In this document: positions 18,720 to 26,761 of the stretch, in pieces
Layout: the number at the start of each line of letters is the position of its first letter
Numbering within the stretch: the stretch's first letter is position 1
Source of the DNA: Clostridium sp. BNL1100
Lineage (GTDB): Bacteria; Bacillota; Clostridia; Acetivibrionales; DSM-1351
Direction: 5' to 3'
Length of the DNA stretch: 64,000 nt
NCBI RefSeq assembly: GCF_000244875.1
Contig: NC_016791.1
Location: 1,547,501 to 1,611,500, forward strand
Notes under the pieces: generated by a model
Database searches by the model: none
What the model was told of the DNA's origin: nothing
What the model saw: the letters and a program-made list of their open reading frames with translations, nothing else
Position numbers and translations under genes: made by a program

Positions 18720-18891
18720 AATGAACTCCTTTTGTTAGTCCTATTCTAAATATTACACATTTTTAACACAAATGCAAATCTAAATATTAATTTTCATACA
18801 ATCTGGAGCTACTTTTACCTATTAATAGTTAGCAACTTAGTTTAATTTAAGCTCGCAATATAAGTCGATATCGTCCTAAAAAATTTGCACA

Positions 18892-18913
18892 TTGATAACT
18901 GGATAGTGCGGTA
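18892..18913 (+). repeat. Cassette-start motif, unit 1
   Basis: TTGATAACTGGATAGTGCGGTA is one of at least ten copies of a motif whose consensus is close to AACTGAATAGTGCGGTA. It is preceded by the TATAAGTCGATATCG boundary element (18860-18875) and followed by a promoter and the methyltransferase gene. Confidence 0.75.
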
Positions 18914-18925
18914 TACAGTATAAAC

Positions 18926-18954
18926 TTGACTAATTCATATTCCTAATATAGTAT
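18926..18954 (+). promoter_or_regulatory. Cassette promoter, unit 1
   Basis: TTGACT (18926-18931) and TAGTAT (18949-18954) are separated by exactly 17 bp, the same spacing as in six other units. Confidence 0.65.
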
Positions 18955-19026
18955 TACTTGTAATTAATTGGCTAGATTTAAAATTCATAAGTTGTGCTAC
19001 TGAATAATTAAAAAAGGTGGTTTATA

Positions 19027-19671
19027 ATGAAAAAAATCGAAGACTATTTTAATGAAGAAGCTTCAAATCATGATGATATATTTGTTCGGGAAATAGGTCT
19101 GACAGAGTTTTATGATGAGTTAGAACGACATATAGAAAAGTGTACTAGGAAAAGTAGTATTTTAGTATTAGGATGTGGAACAGGATTAGAAATAGAACGA
19201 ATAAAAAATAATGCAAAAGTAACAGCCATTGATGTTGCAGAAAAAATGCTAGATGAGTTAAGAAAAAAGCAGTTACATAAGGACTTGATTTTAACAACAG
19301 TATGTGGGTCGTTACTTGAACTAGATTATGGCATTCAAACTTATGATTTAGTTTTAAGCTGTTATGTAATGCACCATTTTAAAGAGGAACAGAAAATTAG
19401 TATCTATTCGAAAATATATGGCTGCCTTACTGAAGGTGGAACATTTATAAATGGGGACATAATGGAAAAAAATTATGTAGATGAACAAATAAGATTAAAA
19501 GATGCTGAACAAGTATATTCTGAAAGAGAGCTTCCATTTGCAAGTTTACATATAGATGTTCCTTTTTGTATTGAGCATGAAATGGATGTATTAAAGAAGG
19601 CAGGTTTTTTTGATATTGTGTTAGAAAAAGAATGGAATACTACAAAACTATATCGAGCTACTAAGAAATGA
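19027..19671 (+). CDS. Class I SAM-dependent methyltransferase (cassette cargo)
   Basis: A 214-residue methyltransferase with motif I ILVLGCGTGLEIERI (about 45-59), the acidic residue in VTAIDVAEKM and the motif IV region LVLSCYVMHHF. The ATG follows AAAGGTGG. It is the only gene between two cassette-start motifs, with its own promoter. The substrate is unknown; small-molecule or translation-related targets are both possible. Together with GNAT and flavin reductase genes it gives the array the look of integron-like accessory cargo. Confidence 0.78.
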   Translation: MKKIEDYFNEEASNHDDIFVREIGLTEFYDELERHIEKCTRKSSILVLGCGTGLEIERIKNNAKVTAIDVAEKMLDELRKKQLHKDLILTTVCGSLLELDYGIQTYDLVLSCYVMHHFKEEQKISIYSKIYGCLTEGGTFINGDIMEKNYVDEQIRLKDAEQVYSERELPFASLHIDVPFCIEHEMDVLKKAGFFDIVLEKEWNTTKLYRATKK

Positions 19672-19738
19672 AGTGCTGTTTTTTGCGTCTTTACTTAATT
19701 CTCAATATAGAGGGATAGCGTAGTAAGAAAGTTGAACA

Positions 19739-19760
19739 TTGACAACTGGATAGTGCGGTA
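19739..19760 (+). repeat. Cassette-start motif, unit 2
   Basis: TTGACAACTGGATAGTGCGGTA matches unit 1 in 20 of 22 positions. No TTGACA promoter follows; the gene begins only 33 bp downstream and may depend on readthrough or a weak promoter. Confidence 0.7.
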
Positions 19761-19793
19761 ATAACATATAAATGGCTGTATCTAGGAGAAAAT

Positions 19794-20057
19794 ATGAAAA
19801 GAATAAAGTGTCCTTGTTGCGGTTATTATACAATTGAGAGTGAAGATGAAGTAATTGCAGATATTTGCGGAGTTTGTTTCTGGCAATATGATTGGATTGC
19901 TCAAAAATACCCGGATAAGATTATCGGACCCAATAAAATATCTCTAAATGAAGCGACTAAAAACTATAAACAACACAATATATCAGATTTGAGGTTTAAG
20001 AATGAGAAATATACTAGAAATCCTTTGCCAGAAGAATTGCCACAGAATAACGAATAA
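19794..20057 (+). CDS. Cysteine-rich CPCC family protein
   Basis: An 87-residue protein starting KRIKCPCCGYYTI and containing CGVCFWQYD, the arrangement of the Cys_rich_CPCC Pfam family (a four-Cys zinc-binding head followed by NxxSLNEATKNY). TAGGAG precedes the ATG. CPCC proteins are small, widely spread accessory proteins of unknown function, frequently found in toxin-immunity and mobile regions. It is bounded by a cassette-start motif and a TACCGCAC-type terminator, forming one complete unit. Confidence 0.8.
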   Translation: MKRIKCPCCGYYTIESEDEVIADICGVCFWQYDWIAQKYPDKIIGPNKISLNEATKNYKQHNISDLRFKNEKYTRNPLPEELPQNNE

Positions 20058-20094
20058 ATAGAATTTGAAATGTTTATGTTTTGTAGGCTTATTT

Positions 20095-20131
20095 TACCGC
20101 ACATTCAGTTAAAAGAATGTGCTTTTATTTT
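20095..20131 (+). terminator. Cassette-end terminator, unit 2
   Basis: It begins TACCGCACATTCAGTTAA, the inverted copy of the start motif, and GCACATTC pairs with GAATGTGC before a T-rich run. It is followed by AAAATAAGTCTATTGCGAAC, the boundary spacer shared with other units. Confidence 0.75.
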
Positions 20132-20155
20132 GCACAAAATAAGTCTATTGCGAAC

Positions 20156-20427
20156 TTAGTAAGGGTATTTTTTTAGTGGAATTAAAAAGATAAAAGCTAA
20201 TATAAGGACTACACATGAACTTATTAATAAAAAAGCGTTCTGCCAAGGAGAATATTGTAATACTGCTACCCATAGTAAATAGAAAAGTAGGGTTAATATA
20301 ATAGGTGAGGTTACTTTGTTTTTGCAATATTTACATTTACACTCGAATAAAATTTACTGAAGAGAGACAGACATAACTTCTGAGCAATACTGATACCTTT
20401 CTTTTGGCAATGGAGACATGTGAACAT
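20156..20427 (-). pseudogene. Frameshifted zinc-ribbon two-helix membrane protein
   Basis: An ATG at 20427 follows AGGAGG on the minus strand and opens MFTCLHCQKKGISIAQK, then fails after 38 codons. Shifting frame by one base near 20345 restores a coherent sequence: ECKCKYCKNK, completing a zinc ribbon with the first CLHC pair, then two membrane helices and the end LIPLKKYPY before the stop at 20156. The length (272 bp) is not a multiple of three, consistent with a single indel. This is a cassette gene in the opposite orientation to its neighbours. Confidence 0.65.
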
Positions 20428-20503
20428 ATGACCTCCTAGTTATTCTAACTTAATATGTATTATTAATAGCATGGAAAGGTTTACAAGTAAATTAAAGGTC
20501 TCA

Positions 20504-20588
20504 AAATGAATAAAATGTTCCTCATGTTGAGGATATAAGTCGATTTCGTCCTAAAAAAGTTGTGCATTGATAATTGAATAGTGCATTA
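20504..20588 (+). repeat. Cassette boundary with TCCTCA hairpin and start motif, unit 3
   Basis: It comprises AATAAAATGTTCCTCATGTTGAGGATATAAGTC in effect: a perfect TCCTCA-TGT-TGAGGA hairpin next to ATAAGTC, shared with 27262-27298, then the start motif TTGATAATTGAATAGTGC at 20567-20584. In both places the element follows a minus-strand cassette gene. Confidence 0.7.
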
Positions 20589-20600
20589 AGGATTAAAAGG

Positions 20601-20629
20601 TTGACATAGAAACATGCCAGATGTAGTAT
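20601..20629 (+). promoter_or_regulatory. Cassette promoter, unit 3
   Basis: TTGACA and TAGTAT are 17 bp apart; the spacer ATGCCAGATG is shared with the promoter at 28091-28119. Confidence 0.65.
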
Positions 20630-20781
20630 TATCTGTAAATGAATGCTTTTGATTGGTATTGTTGTAAACTTAGAAGTAAGGTTATTATATTTTATTCAGA
20701 AAAAACCGTTATAAAATCTGCGAAAAATAACGGGTAAACTAGAAGAAAAATCCTTATAATTGTACTTGAGGGGGTGAAGCT

Positions 20782-21615
20782 ATGGATTGGGTAAATAGAA
20801 TGAATAGGGTAATTGACTATGTGGAAAATCATTTGAGCAATGAGATTAACGAAAAAGAAATAAGTAAAATTACGGCTTGTTCTTTTTCTTTGTTTCAAGG
20901 ATCGTTTGCACAGATAACGGGTATATCATTATCTGAGTATGTCCGCCGACGTAAGCTCACTTGTGCCGCTTATGATTTGCAGAATACTAATGAAAAGGTT
21001 ATTGATATTGCTTTGAAATACGGTTATCAATCGTCGGATGCATTTTGTGTAGCTTTTAAGCGTTTACATGGAGTTACGCCGACATCTGCCAAAAAAGACA
21101 GCGTTAAACTAACATTTTATTGTCGTCTAAGCTTCACCTTAACAATTAAAGGAGTTGATAAAATGGATTATACAATTATTGAAAAAGCACCGTTTAATGT
21201 CATCGGAGTAAGACGTACGACCCCTTATGGTGGCGGTACATGGGCCGTGGTAAAAAGTGATGGTAGCAGCGAGTCAATAAAGAAAATGACCGGTCGTATT
21301 TACGATTTAGGGCTATGTTTCGGTTTTAGTGAGGATGGTAGTAATGACTACATGTGTGGCATTGAATGGGAAGATAAACCCATTGATGGTCTTGATATTT
21401 TTAATTATCCAGCGGCAACTTGGCTGAGATTTGAAGCAAAGGGCAATATTTCATGTCAAATTCTGGGAAGTGTATGGCAAAGAATCAATCATGAGTTTCT
21501 ACCGCAAAGCAAATATAAAAAATCTGGTCTTCCTACAATAGAAAAATTTATCTTGTGGGATGAAGCAGCAAATATATGCAATGTTGAAATCTGGATACCT
21601 GTTGCGCTTAAATGA
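20782..21615 (+). CDS. AraC-type HTH fused to GyrI-like ligand-binding domain
   Basis: A 277-residue transcription regulator. The N-terminal ~100 residues carry the AraC double HTH (KEISKITACSFSLFQGSFA, then VIDIALKYGYQSSDAFCVAFKRLHGVTP). The C-terminal ~155 residues (from DYTIIEKAPFNVIGVRR) form a GyrI-like effector domain ending VEIWIPV. Such proteins (Rob/SoxS-like in domain order) activate resistance genes after binding small hydrophobic compounds. GAGGGGGTGAAG precedes the ATG. It sits in a cassette unit, far from any obvious target, so it may act on distant chromosomal genes. Confidence 0.8.
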   Translation: MDWVNRMNRVIDYVENHLSNEINEKEISKITACSFSLFQGSFAQITGISLSEYVRRRKLTCAAYDLQNTNEKVIDIALKYGYQSSDAFCVAFKRLHGVTPTSAKKDSVKLTFYCRLSFTLTIKGVDKMDYTIIEKAPFNVIGVRRTTPYGGGTWAVVKSDGSSESIKKMTGRIYDLGLCFGFSEDGSNDYMCGIEWEDKPIDGLDIFNYPAATWLRFEAKGNISCQILGSVWQRINHEFLPQSKYKKSGLPTIEKFILWDEAANICNVEIWIPVALK

Positions 21616-21951
21616 AACCCACCAAATGAGCGAAGTATGACTGATTATATACCGAGAACCATTCTAAAGCAATATAGCATCTGTAAGGATACTTGAAAAA
21701 GTAGGGATGATGGAAATATCATGAAGGTAAAGCTACGCTGATGAGATTCAACGTGTATGGAGCAGGGATATTCCGAATAGTATTTTTGTCGTTGTAGATT
21801 TACATAAAAATTGCTATAATATGGGCTGGAGAATTGTATTCATGGAAATTCTTTGAGTTATAATATCAGTTAATTGATATACAATTTACTTTATAGTTTC
21901 CATATGAGCCAATTGTTTGGTAGCCTATATCAATTCCTATGGGGTGTTGAA
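21616..21951. other. Gap with small gene remnants
   Basis: Two pieces of debris are visible. Near 21670-21715 a frame reads ASVRILEKVGM, the C-terminal signature of a GNAT acetyltransferase. At 21896-21940 the minus strand aligns with the cotJC fragment at 23895-23935 (TGGC-CATATGGAAA and GATATAGG blocks shared, one inserted base). No intact gene is present. Confidence 0.45.
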
Positions 21952-23073
21952 ATGAAAAAATACGATATTGATATTAAATCGATTTTATCAAAGGGTCATG
22001 TTGTTACAGATGTAAAAAGTGAAATGCTGTACATAACAACAACGAGAAGGTTATCTACAAATTTTGAAAAAGAAAACATGGCTTTAGATTCTTATGTATA
22101 CATTCCCGGAACTTTTAAGTTGCCCCTACGCATTGACATATCTGTCAAAATTGATTCTCCAGGATTATACTTGCTTTTAGGTAATGGACATATAAATTTT
22201 GGAACACCTTGGTCAGATAACAGGCGGATTGACGATATAGTTGCTCCAAATTGTAAACCTAGATTTTTTTATAACCATATTCCTATGAATGAATTTGTTG
22301 ATATATCTGTAATTTATGGTCTAGACGCAATGCAAATATTGGTGAACGGTGAAGAACGGTTTTATTCAGAAAAAGAAAAATATATGAAGTCCAAACTATT
22401 GAAAGAGTTGAATAGTATAGGCTTTACGCTAAGAATATCTTGTACCAAACGTACAAATTTATTAGTTAAATCTTTAAGTATTACGGAATATGATGAAGCC
22501 CCTCCAATAGTACGCTCAAATTCCGACTTGCCAAAACCCTTGACAAGTAATGAGGCTGTAGAGGTAGGACAGAAACCGAAGTTTGAAAGTTGCATTTCTT
22601 TACTACCAAACGAAATACGTAATGAAATAATAAAAATGGACAGCTTTTTACGCTCATTAAGGCCATTTAAATTCAAAAGGCAAATAGAAAAGTATGGTAA
22701 TAAGATAACATATTTGGCATCAGACTATGGATTTTCATATGCTTTGTATCCAAGTAACGATGTTATGCATCATTCGTTATGTTGGTATATAATAACAAAC
22801 AGTAAACCTGAGTTCTGGCACAGAAAAGCTGACATGATGGAAGAGACCTTAAAAAAACTTGATGAAACTTCACCTGAATTTGCAGAGCGAATGTTTTCAA
22901 ACTTAACTGAATGTATAGCTTGCCGTCCATGCTCAGTTAAAACATTATACGAGTTCAATGGTAAAAAGAAATTAGTATGTCACGGAATAATGGAATTTAA
23001 AATGTGTGTTTCAGATTTTGAGGGTGTACGAACTTTTATTAATACTGTAAATGACCTTGCATCAATAAAATAA
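21952..23073 (+). CDS. Hypothetical protein, 373 aa
   Basis: I choose the ATG at 21952, preceded by GGGGTG; a longer frame from 21874 would run through the cotJC debris. Residues about 20-185 look beta-rich and lectin-like (LPLRIDISVKIDSPGLYLLLGNGHINFG, then FVDISVIYGLDAMQILVNGEE), reminiscent of a concanavalin-type sandwich. The C-terminal half is alpha-helical with a Cys pair (TECIACRPC) and ends in a predicted globular domain. No signal peptide or catalytic motif is visible. I do not recognise the family. Confidence 0.6.
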   Translation: MKKYDIDIKSILSKGHVVTDVKSEMLYITTTRRLSTNFEKENMALDSYVYIPGTFKLPLRIDISVKIDSPGLYLLLGNGHINFGTPWSDNRRIDDIVAPNCKPRFFYNHIPMNEFVDISVIYGLDAMQILVNGEERFYSEKEKYMKSKLLKELNSIGFTLRISCTKRTNLLVKSLSITEYDEAPPIVRSNSDLPKPLTSNEAVEVGQKPKFESCISLLPNEIRNEIIKMDSFLRSLRPFKFKRQIEKYGNKITYLASDYGFSYALYPSNDVMHHSLCWYIITNSKPEFWHRKADMMEETLKKLDETSPEFAERMFSNLTECIACRPCSVKTLYEFNGKKKLVCHGIMEFKMCVSDFEGVRTFINTVNDLASIK

Positions 23074-23192
23074 ACAGCAAGATTCCCTTATTTACTTTGA
23101 TTCTCTCACGATTGAAAAGAAATAAGCTATTTTTATAATGGAGTATACTTTATGAAGGTGCTTTTAATATCAATGGATTTGGCAGTATAGGC

Positions 23193-23453
23193 TTGAACAT
23201 CAAAGATAAGGAGAAAATAAGTAAGGTTATAAAATATTTCGACTTAATAAAGTATTACAAAAATGAAAAACATGAAATTCATAATGAAACACCGGATACT
23301 AGTGTAACTTTACTTGGCAGAGATGAAAAGACCATAGATAAAATTGAGTTTTATGGAGATTTGGCAGAATATAAGGGTGAGCAATATAAATTAATAATAC
23401 ATGATGCACATAAATTCTATGAGGGTATTGAAAGTTTATGTACTAGAAACTAA
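23193..23453 (+). CDS. Hypothetical protein, 86 aa, possibly truncated
   Basis: The shortest frame starts at a TTG without a ribosome binding site. The same frame is open back to about 23140 and reads plausible protein (LYEGAFNINGFGSIGLNI) but has no start codon, so the real N-terminus may be lost or frameshifted. A short alternative frame starts with ATG at 23152. The remainder is a small alpha/beta protein with no recognised motif. It ends at the second copy of the GCCAGCG hairpin. Confidence 0.4.
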   Translation: MNIKDKEKISKVIKYFDLIKYYKNEKHEIHNETPDTSVTLLGRDEKTIDKIEFYGDLAEYKGEQYKLIIHDAHKFYEGIESLCTRN

Positions 23454-23454
23454 C

Positions 23455-23482
23455 AGCCAGCGTCTTTCGGCGCTGGCTGTTA
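23455..23482. terminator. Intergenic hairpin, copy 2
   Basis: AACAGCCAGCG pairs with CGCTGGCTGTT around TCTTTCGG. It shares stem and loop with 18411-18432 and lies between convergent genes, so it can serve both strands. Confidence 0.65.
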
Positions 23483-23492
23483 ATAAGCTCTA

Positions 23493-23943
23493 TTATGATT
23501 CCTTAAACTTTGTAGTCTTATCGAATTCAGGATTAAAGGCGTAATAATTTTTGGCATTTAAATTATCCTGTACTGTCCTTAATGTTTCACCGAACCTCTG
23601 GAAGTGAACTATTTCTCTTGCACGGAGGAATTTTATAGGTTCTTTAACATCCGGATCATCTGCCAACCTAAGTATATTATCATAAGTCGTTCTTGCTTTT
23701 TGCTCTGCTGCAAGGTCTTCCGTTAAATCTGTAATTGGATCGCCTTTTGATTGGAAGTATGTTGCTGTAAAAGGCATACCCGAAGCAGCAATAGGGTATA
23801 TTGCTGTTGTATGATCAACAAAATAGGTATCAAAACCACTCTTTTTAATTTCTTCAATACTTAGACCTCTAGTTAGTTGATAAACAATTGCCGATATAAT
23901 TTCCATATGGGCCAGTTCTTCGGTACCTATATCTGTACCGAAA
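23493..23943 (-). pseudogene. cotJC: 5'-truncated cotJC (manganese-catalase-like spore coat protein)
   Basis: The frame covers the C-terminal two thirds of CotJC: the metal-ligand segment GTEELAHME (23905-23930, upstream of the only ATG), YFVDHT, SKGDPITDL, EQKARTTYDNILRL and REIVHFQRFGE, ending NPEFDKTTKF. Full-length family members are about 190 residues; some 60 N-terminal residues, including the first ligand helix, are missing at a junction near 23945 where ICE-derived sequence begins. CotJC is a dimanganese catalase-like coat protein of spores. A second, shorter remnant lies at 21896-21940. Confidence 0.75.
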
Positions 23944-23964
23944 AGACGATTTGAATTAATGACT

Positions 23965-23992
23965 TAAAACCCTTGATATCAGGGGTTTTTAT
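23965..23992. terminator. Hairpin at the cotJC/ICE junction
   Basis: AAAACCC-TTGATATCA-GGGGTTTTT is a compact stem-loop with T tract on the plus strand, exactly at the border between cotJC debris and ICE debris. Confidence 0.5.
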
Positions 23993-24037
23993 TATGTATG
24001 CATTATATCATAAATATGAATGGAGGTAAATAAAATG

Positions 24038-24206
24038 GAATGAACCCAAGAAAAATTATTATGGGGAGCAATATCAGGTAAGCAATTTATTATCTGAGGA
24101 CTATGGGAAATGGAGCTACATCAGTTAATAACAGCGGAAAGGAGGGTAATTGGGATGCTGAAAAATATGTGTAACCAAAGATGGCAGAGATTTGTGTGAT
24201 ATCAAA
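24038..24206 (+). pseudogene. Remnant of the ICE gene at 38898-39650
   Basis: The stretch aligns with the 5' part of the intact ICE gene at 38898 (shared GTTAATA..AGC, AAAGGAGGG and ACCAAAGATGGCAGAGATTT blocks) but has in-frame stops, including TGA as codon 3, and ends abruptly at 24206. It shows that a second, related ICE once occupied this place. Confidence 0.7.
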
Positions 24207-24957
24207 TGATATAAAAAATAAATTTGTCAGTCTCGGGATTCCGGAAGATGAAATATGCATAATCCACGATGCTGCTTTCCGTACTAAAGGTTGCTTGGTC
24301 AAAACAAAGATACTCCCTGCAGGATAGTATAGTTTACTCAATTCTAAAAGGTATTAATTCAAACGAAGCAAAAATAGAAGCCATACGAAAGGACATAGAA
24401 TTACGAAACTCAAATAAGTTTCCTGATGATGAGTTCAGCATTATATTGGAAAACACCCTGATTACTGAAAAAGAAAAAGCTGGAGAGCTTATGTTACTGC
24501 TTTGTACCAAGGCAAAAAAAGAGAACTGGAAGCAGGTAAGTATCGGAAGCTATAAAGACTTTGATTTAAAGCTTGAATACAATGAATTCCAGTGGGTTTG
24601 ATTTACATATTACAATTGAACTTGGTTGGAATCCAATCGGGAATATCACACGATAAAAAAAATGCACTGGAAGGCATGGAGCCTGCATTACAAAGATGTC
24701 TCAATCAGTTGGAACAGCTGTACGAGGACTTTGAAACAGCAAAGGCAGAATATGAAAAGCCGTGGCGTTACGAGGAAGAATATAAGACAAAACTAGCACG
24801 TTAGGCAGAACTAAACATTGAACTTGATCTAAACAAGCAGGATGAAGTTCTGGGAGATGAAGCATCAATTGAATACAAAGATGAAGCTGAAATCAATGCT
24901 TCGTCTATAATCTCTGATGAAGAAGAGCATGGAATGGAGATGTAAATGTATCGGGTG
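24207..24957 (+). pseudogene. Decayed 3' end of the methylase/helicase gene of a second ICE
   Basis: The DNA aligns with two separated parts of the 2041-residue ICE gene: 24207-24270 with 44660-44725, then 24271-24957 with about 45165-45846. The join deletes about 440 bp of the ancestor, including the helicase C-terminal motif. Further lesions are an internal deletion near 24597 and a CAG-to-TAG change at 24802. The residual sequence still encodes recognisable pieces ([26 protein letters not shown]). Confidence 0.85.
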
Positions 24958-25012
24958 TAAAACAATTTATTGAGTGGTAATAGCAAAATATTACGAACCA
25001 AGAAAGCTGAAC

Positions 25013-25035
25013 TTTGAAAAGTGAATAATGCGGTA
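25013..25035 (+). repeat. Cassette-start motif, unit after the ICE remnant
   Basis: TTTGAAAAGTGAATAATGCG and GTA follow directly after the dead helicase gene, exactly where the intact ICE also begins its cassettes (46362). Confidence 0.75.
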
Positions 25036-25056
25036 CCTGGTGATGACAGATATACA

Positions 25057-25085
25057 TTGACTCTAGTTAATTCCAAATGTAGTAT
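25057..25085 (+). promoter_or_regulatory. Cassette promoter for the 199-aa gene
   Basis: TTGACT, 17 bp, TAGTAT. Confidence 0.6.
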
Positions 25086-25161
25086 GTATATATGGAATTT
25101 TGATTAAATTAGAATAGAATGATATTCTGCCTTACACCATTTAGAAAGGAGTATGAAATAG

Positions 25162-25761
25162 ATGGATTCAAATTATAGGAGTTCTTGGTATGTAAATATT
25201 TCATCAGATGATATATTAAACTTCATTATTTATGTTGGATGTGCATATGGGTTAATAGACAAACAAATATATACGGGGATGGAAATTTTATGGCCATCTA
25301 AATTCTTAAATACAGAGGCTACAAGAGAACAATGGCAAAAATGGTTTGACGAAATGGTGAACTTAAAGCTAGAAAAAATTAAAGAAGGAAAAAACCCTGA
25401 TTTTCTTTTTGAAGAATATATGCCTCCAGAGTTTTCAAAAGTTTATAGCCCTTTATTAAGACAATGCTGTAAAGAAGTATGGCCTATGTTTCAAGAATGG
25501 TGGTATATGATGGCAGGAGGTAAGGCTGCTCTTAATTTTATTGAAAGAGTTGTAAGCCAAAATCTGATTGACATTAATGAATTTCAAAAAGGATTAGGTA
25601 GGAAATTAGAGCCTTTTCAATTGTACATTAATTTAGTGTACACTGGTGTAAGTGAAACTATTGACATTAACGCTGATAATAAAAATCTAGTTATAACATC
25701 AACACCTATATCTACATTTACAAAAGATTGGTGGATAAAAAAAATAGCAGAATTAGGATGA
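25162..25761 (+). CDS. Hypothetical cassette protein, 199 aa
   Basis: A single gene within one cassette, with AAAGGAG upstream of the ATG. It is predicted soluble, with an aromatic-rich centre (WPMFQEWWYMMAGG) and a beta-rich C-terminus. There are no Cys pairs, signal peptide or known catalytic motif. Size and isolation resemble immunity proteins of polymorphic toxins, but no homology is recognised. It is flanked by its own promoter and a canonical TACCGCAT terminator. Confidence 0.65.
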   Translation: MDSNYRSSWYVNISSDDILNFIIYVGCAYGLIDKQIYTGMEILWPSKFLNTEATREQWQKWFDEMVNLKLEKIKEGKNPDFLFEEYMPPEFSKVYSPLLRQCCKEVWPMFQEWWYMMAGGKAALNFIERVVSQNLIDINEFQKGLGRKLEPFQLYINLVYTGVSETIDINADNKNLVITSTPISTFTKDWWIKKIAELG

Positions 25762-25841
25762 GTTCATAATCATTGTACCTTATAAAATGATTACAGTTGT
25801 AAATCGGCAAAGTATAAAAGTAAACAAAATTTTAAAATCAG

Positions 25842-25952
25842 TACCGCATAATTCAGTTAAATTGGTTATGCGGTATTTTTGCGCGCAATTTAAGTCGCAA
25901 TATAGAGGGAATGCGATTATATATAGATGAACTTTGACAACTGAATACAGTA
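25842..25952 (+). repeat. Complete cassette boundary (terminator, spacer, start motif)
   Basis: The terminator TACCGCATAA-loop-TTATGCGGTA plus TTTTT occupies 25842-25880. A spacer with TTTAAGTCGCAATATAGAG follows, then a degenerate start motif TTTGACAACTGAATACAGTA at 25933-25952. Confidence 0.75.
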
Positions 25953-26025
25953 ACATTTAATTGTATACAAGTTACATATATGGTATTATTAGCTATAAAA
26001 AGCCTGATTGTAGGAGGAGTAATAA

Positions 26026-26190
26026 ATGGAGTTAATTGTATACATACTAGGAGGATTAGCTTTATTTTTAATAATTTTAGGTGCTGTAAAAATGGCTGTT
26101 AAAGAGGCACTATATGAAATTAAAGAAGATATAATTAAGGAATTTAACCTTAAAAAGGTAAATGCAGATGATATTTATGAAGATAATTAA
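26026..26190 (+). CDS. Single-helix membrane peptide, 54 aa
   Basis: A short gene preceded by AGGAGGAG. The peptide has one membrane helix (residues 3-21, with a GG pair) followed by an amphipathic, charged tail ending YEDN. It fills one cassette by itself. I know no family; the shape recalls small regulatory membrane peptides or holin-like peptides. Confidence 0.5.
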   Translation: MELIVYILGGLALFLIILGAVKMAVKEALYEIKEDIIKEFNLKKVNADDIYEDN

Positions 26191-26215
26191 TTCGCTAATT
26201 TAATTAACTCTAAAG

Positions 26216-26361
26216 TTGACAACTAAATATAGGTTTTCCTAAATACCGCATTATTCAGTAAACGAAAGTGCGGTACTTTTTTGGTTTGCTCGTAATATAG
26301 CTGAAGTCTGAGTGAAAAGGGGAGTTTGTAAGATGTTCTTTGAAAACTAAATAGTGTGGTA
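26216..26361 (+). repeat. Cassette boundary with terminator and start motif
   Basis: A degenerate start motif (26216-26233, TTGACAACTAAATATAGG) is directly followed by the terminator TACCGCATTATTCAGTAA...TGCGGTA with T tract (26244-26282). After the spacer comes a second start motif, TTTGAAAACTAAATAGTGTG (26339-26358). A near-empty unit seems to have collapsed here. Confidence 0.7.
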
Positions 26362-26557
26362 TTGATTTATGTTAGAATATGGAATATCCTGTATAAAAGA
26401 TATAATTGTTTTATGTGAGATTCCACCATTGATGCTGGTATTTATTAGATATAATTCTTATCTCTACAAAATCTCTATGTAACAACAATAAGTAAGCCTC
26501 TTTTTCCTTTTTATCCATAACTACCAAACTATATATAGGCATTTAAAACAAATTAAT

Positions 26558-26666
26558 ATGTTAGCAGATATTTTTCATAATCTTCCGTTACTGTTAGATT
26601 CTAATGATTTTAATAAAGAAGAATTTTGGCAACAAATAGGCAGTTATGAAAGGCAATTTTTGGTCA
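26558..26666 (+). pseudogene. Fragment of an unknown cassette gene
   Basis: The frame reads LADIFHNLPLLLDSNDFNKE and onwards for 36 codons in good protein style, then runs into the cassette terminator without its own stop. No ribosome binding site precedes the ATG and the frame is open upstream, so both ends are probably lost. Confidence 0.4.
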
Positions 26667-26667
26667 A

Positions 26668-26703
26668 TACCGCACATTTAGTTAACCGAAGTGCTTTTTT
26701 ATT
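26668..26703 (+). terminator. Cassette-end terminator
   Basis: TACCGCACATTTAGTTAACC then GAAGTGC and TTTTTT; GCAC(A)TT pairs with AAGTGC. It is followed by the ACAAAATAAGTCTATTACGA boundary spacer. Confidence 0.7.
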
Positions 26704-26761
26704 GAACAAAATAAGTCTATTACGACGCAAAAGGGGCGATTAATTCGAGCAATTGGGAAAG

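Noticed and set aside
20145-20327. 60-codon minus-strand gene
   Set aside because: It lacks a ribosome binding site and is in the wrong frame; the same DNA is explained by the frameshifted zinc-ribbon protein 20156-20427.
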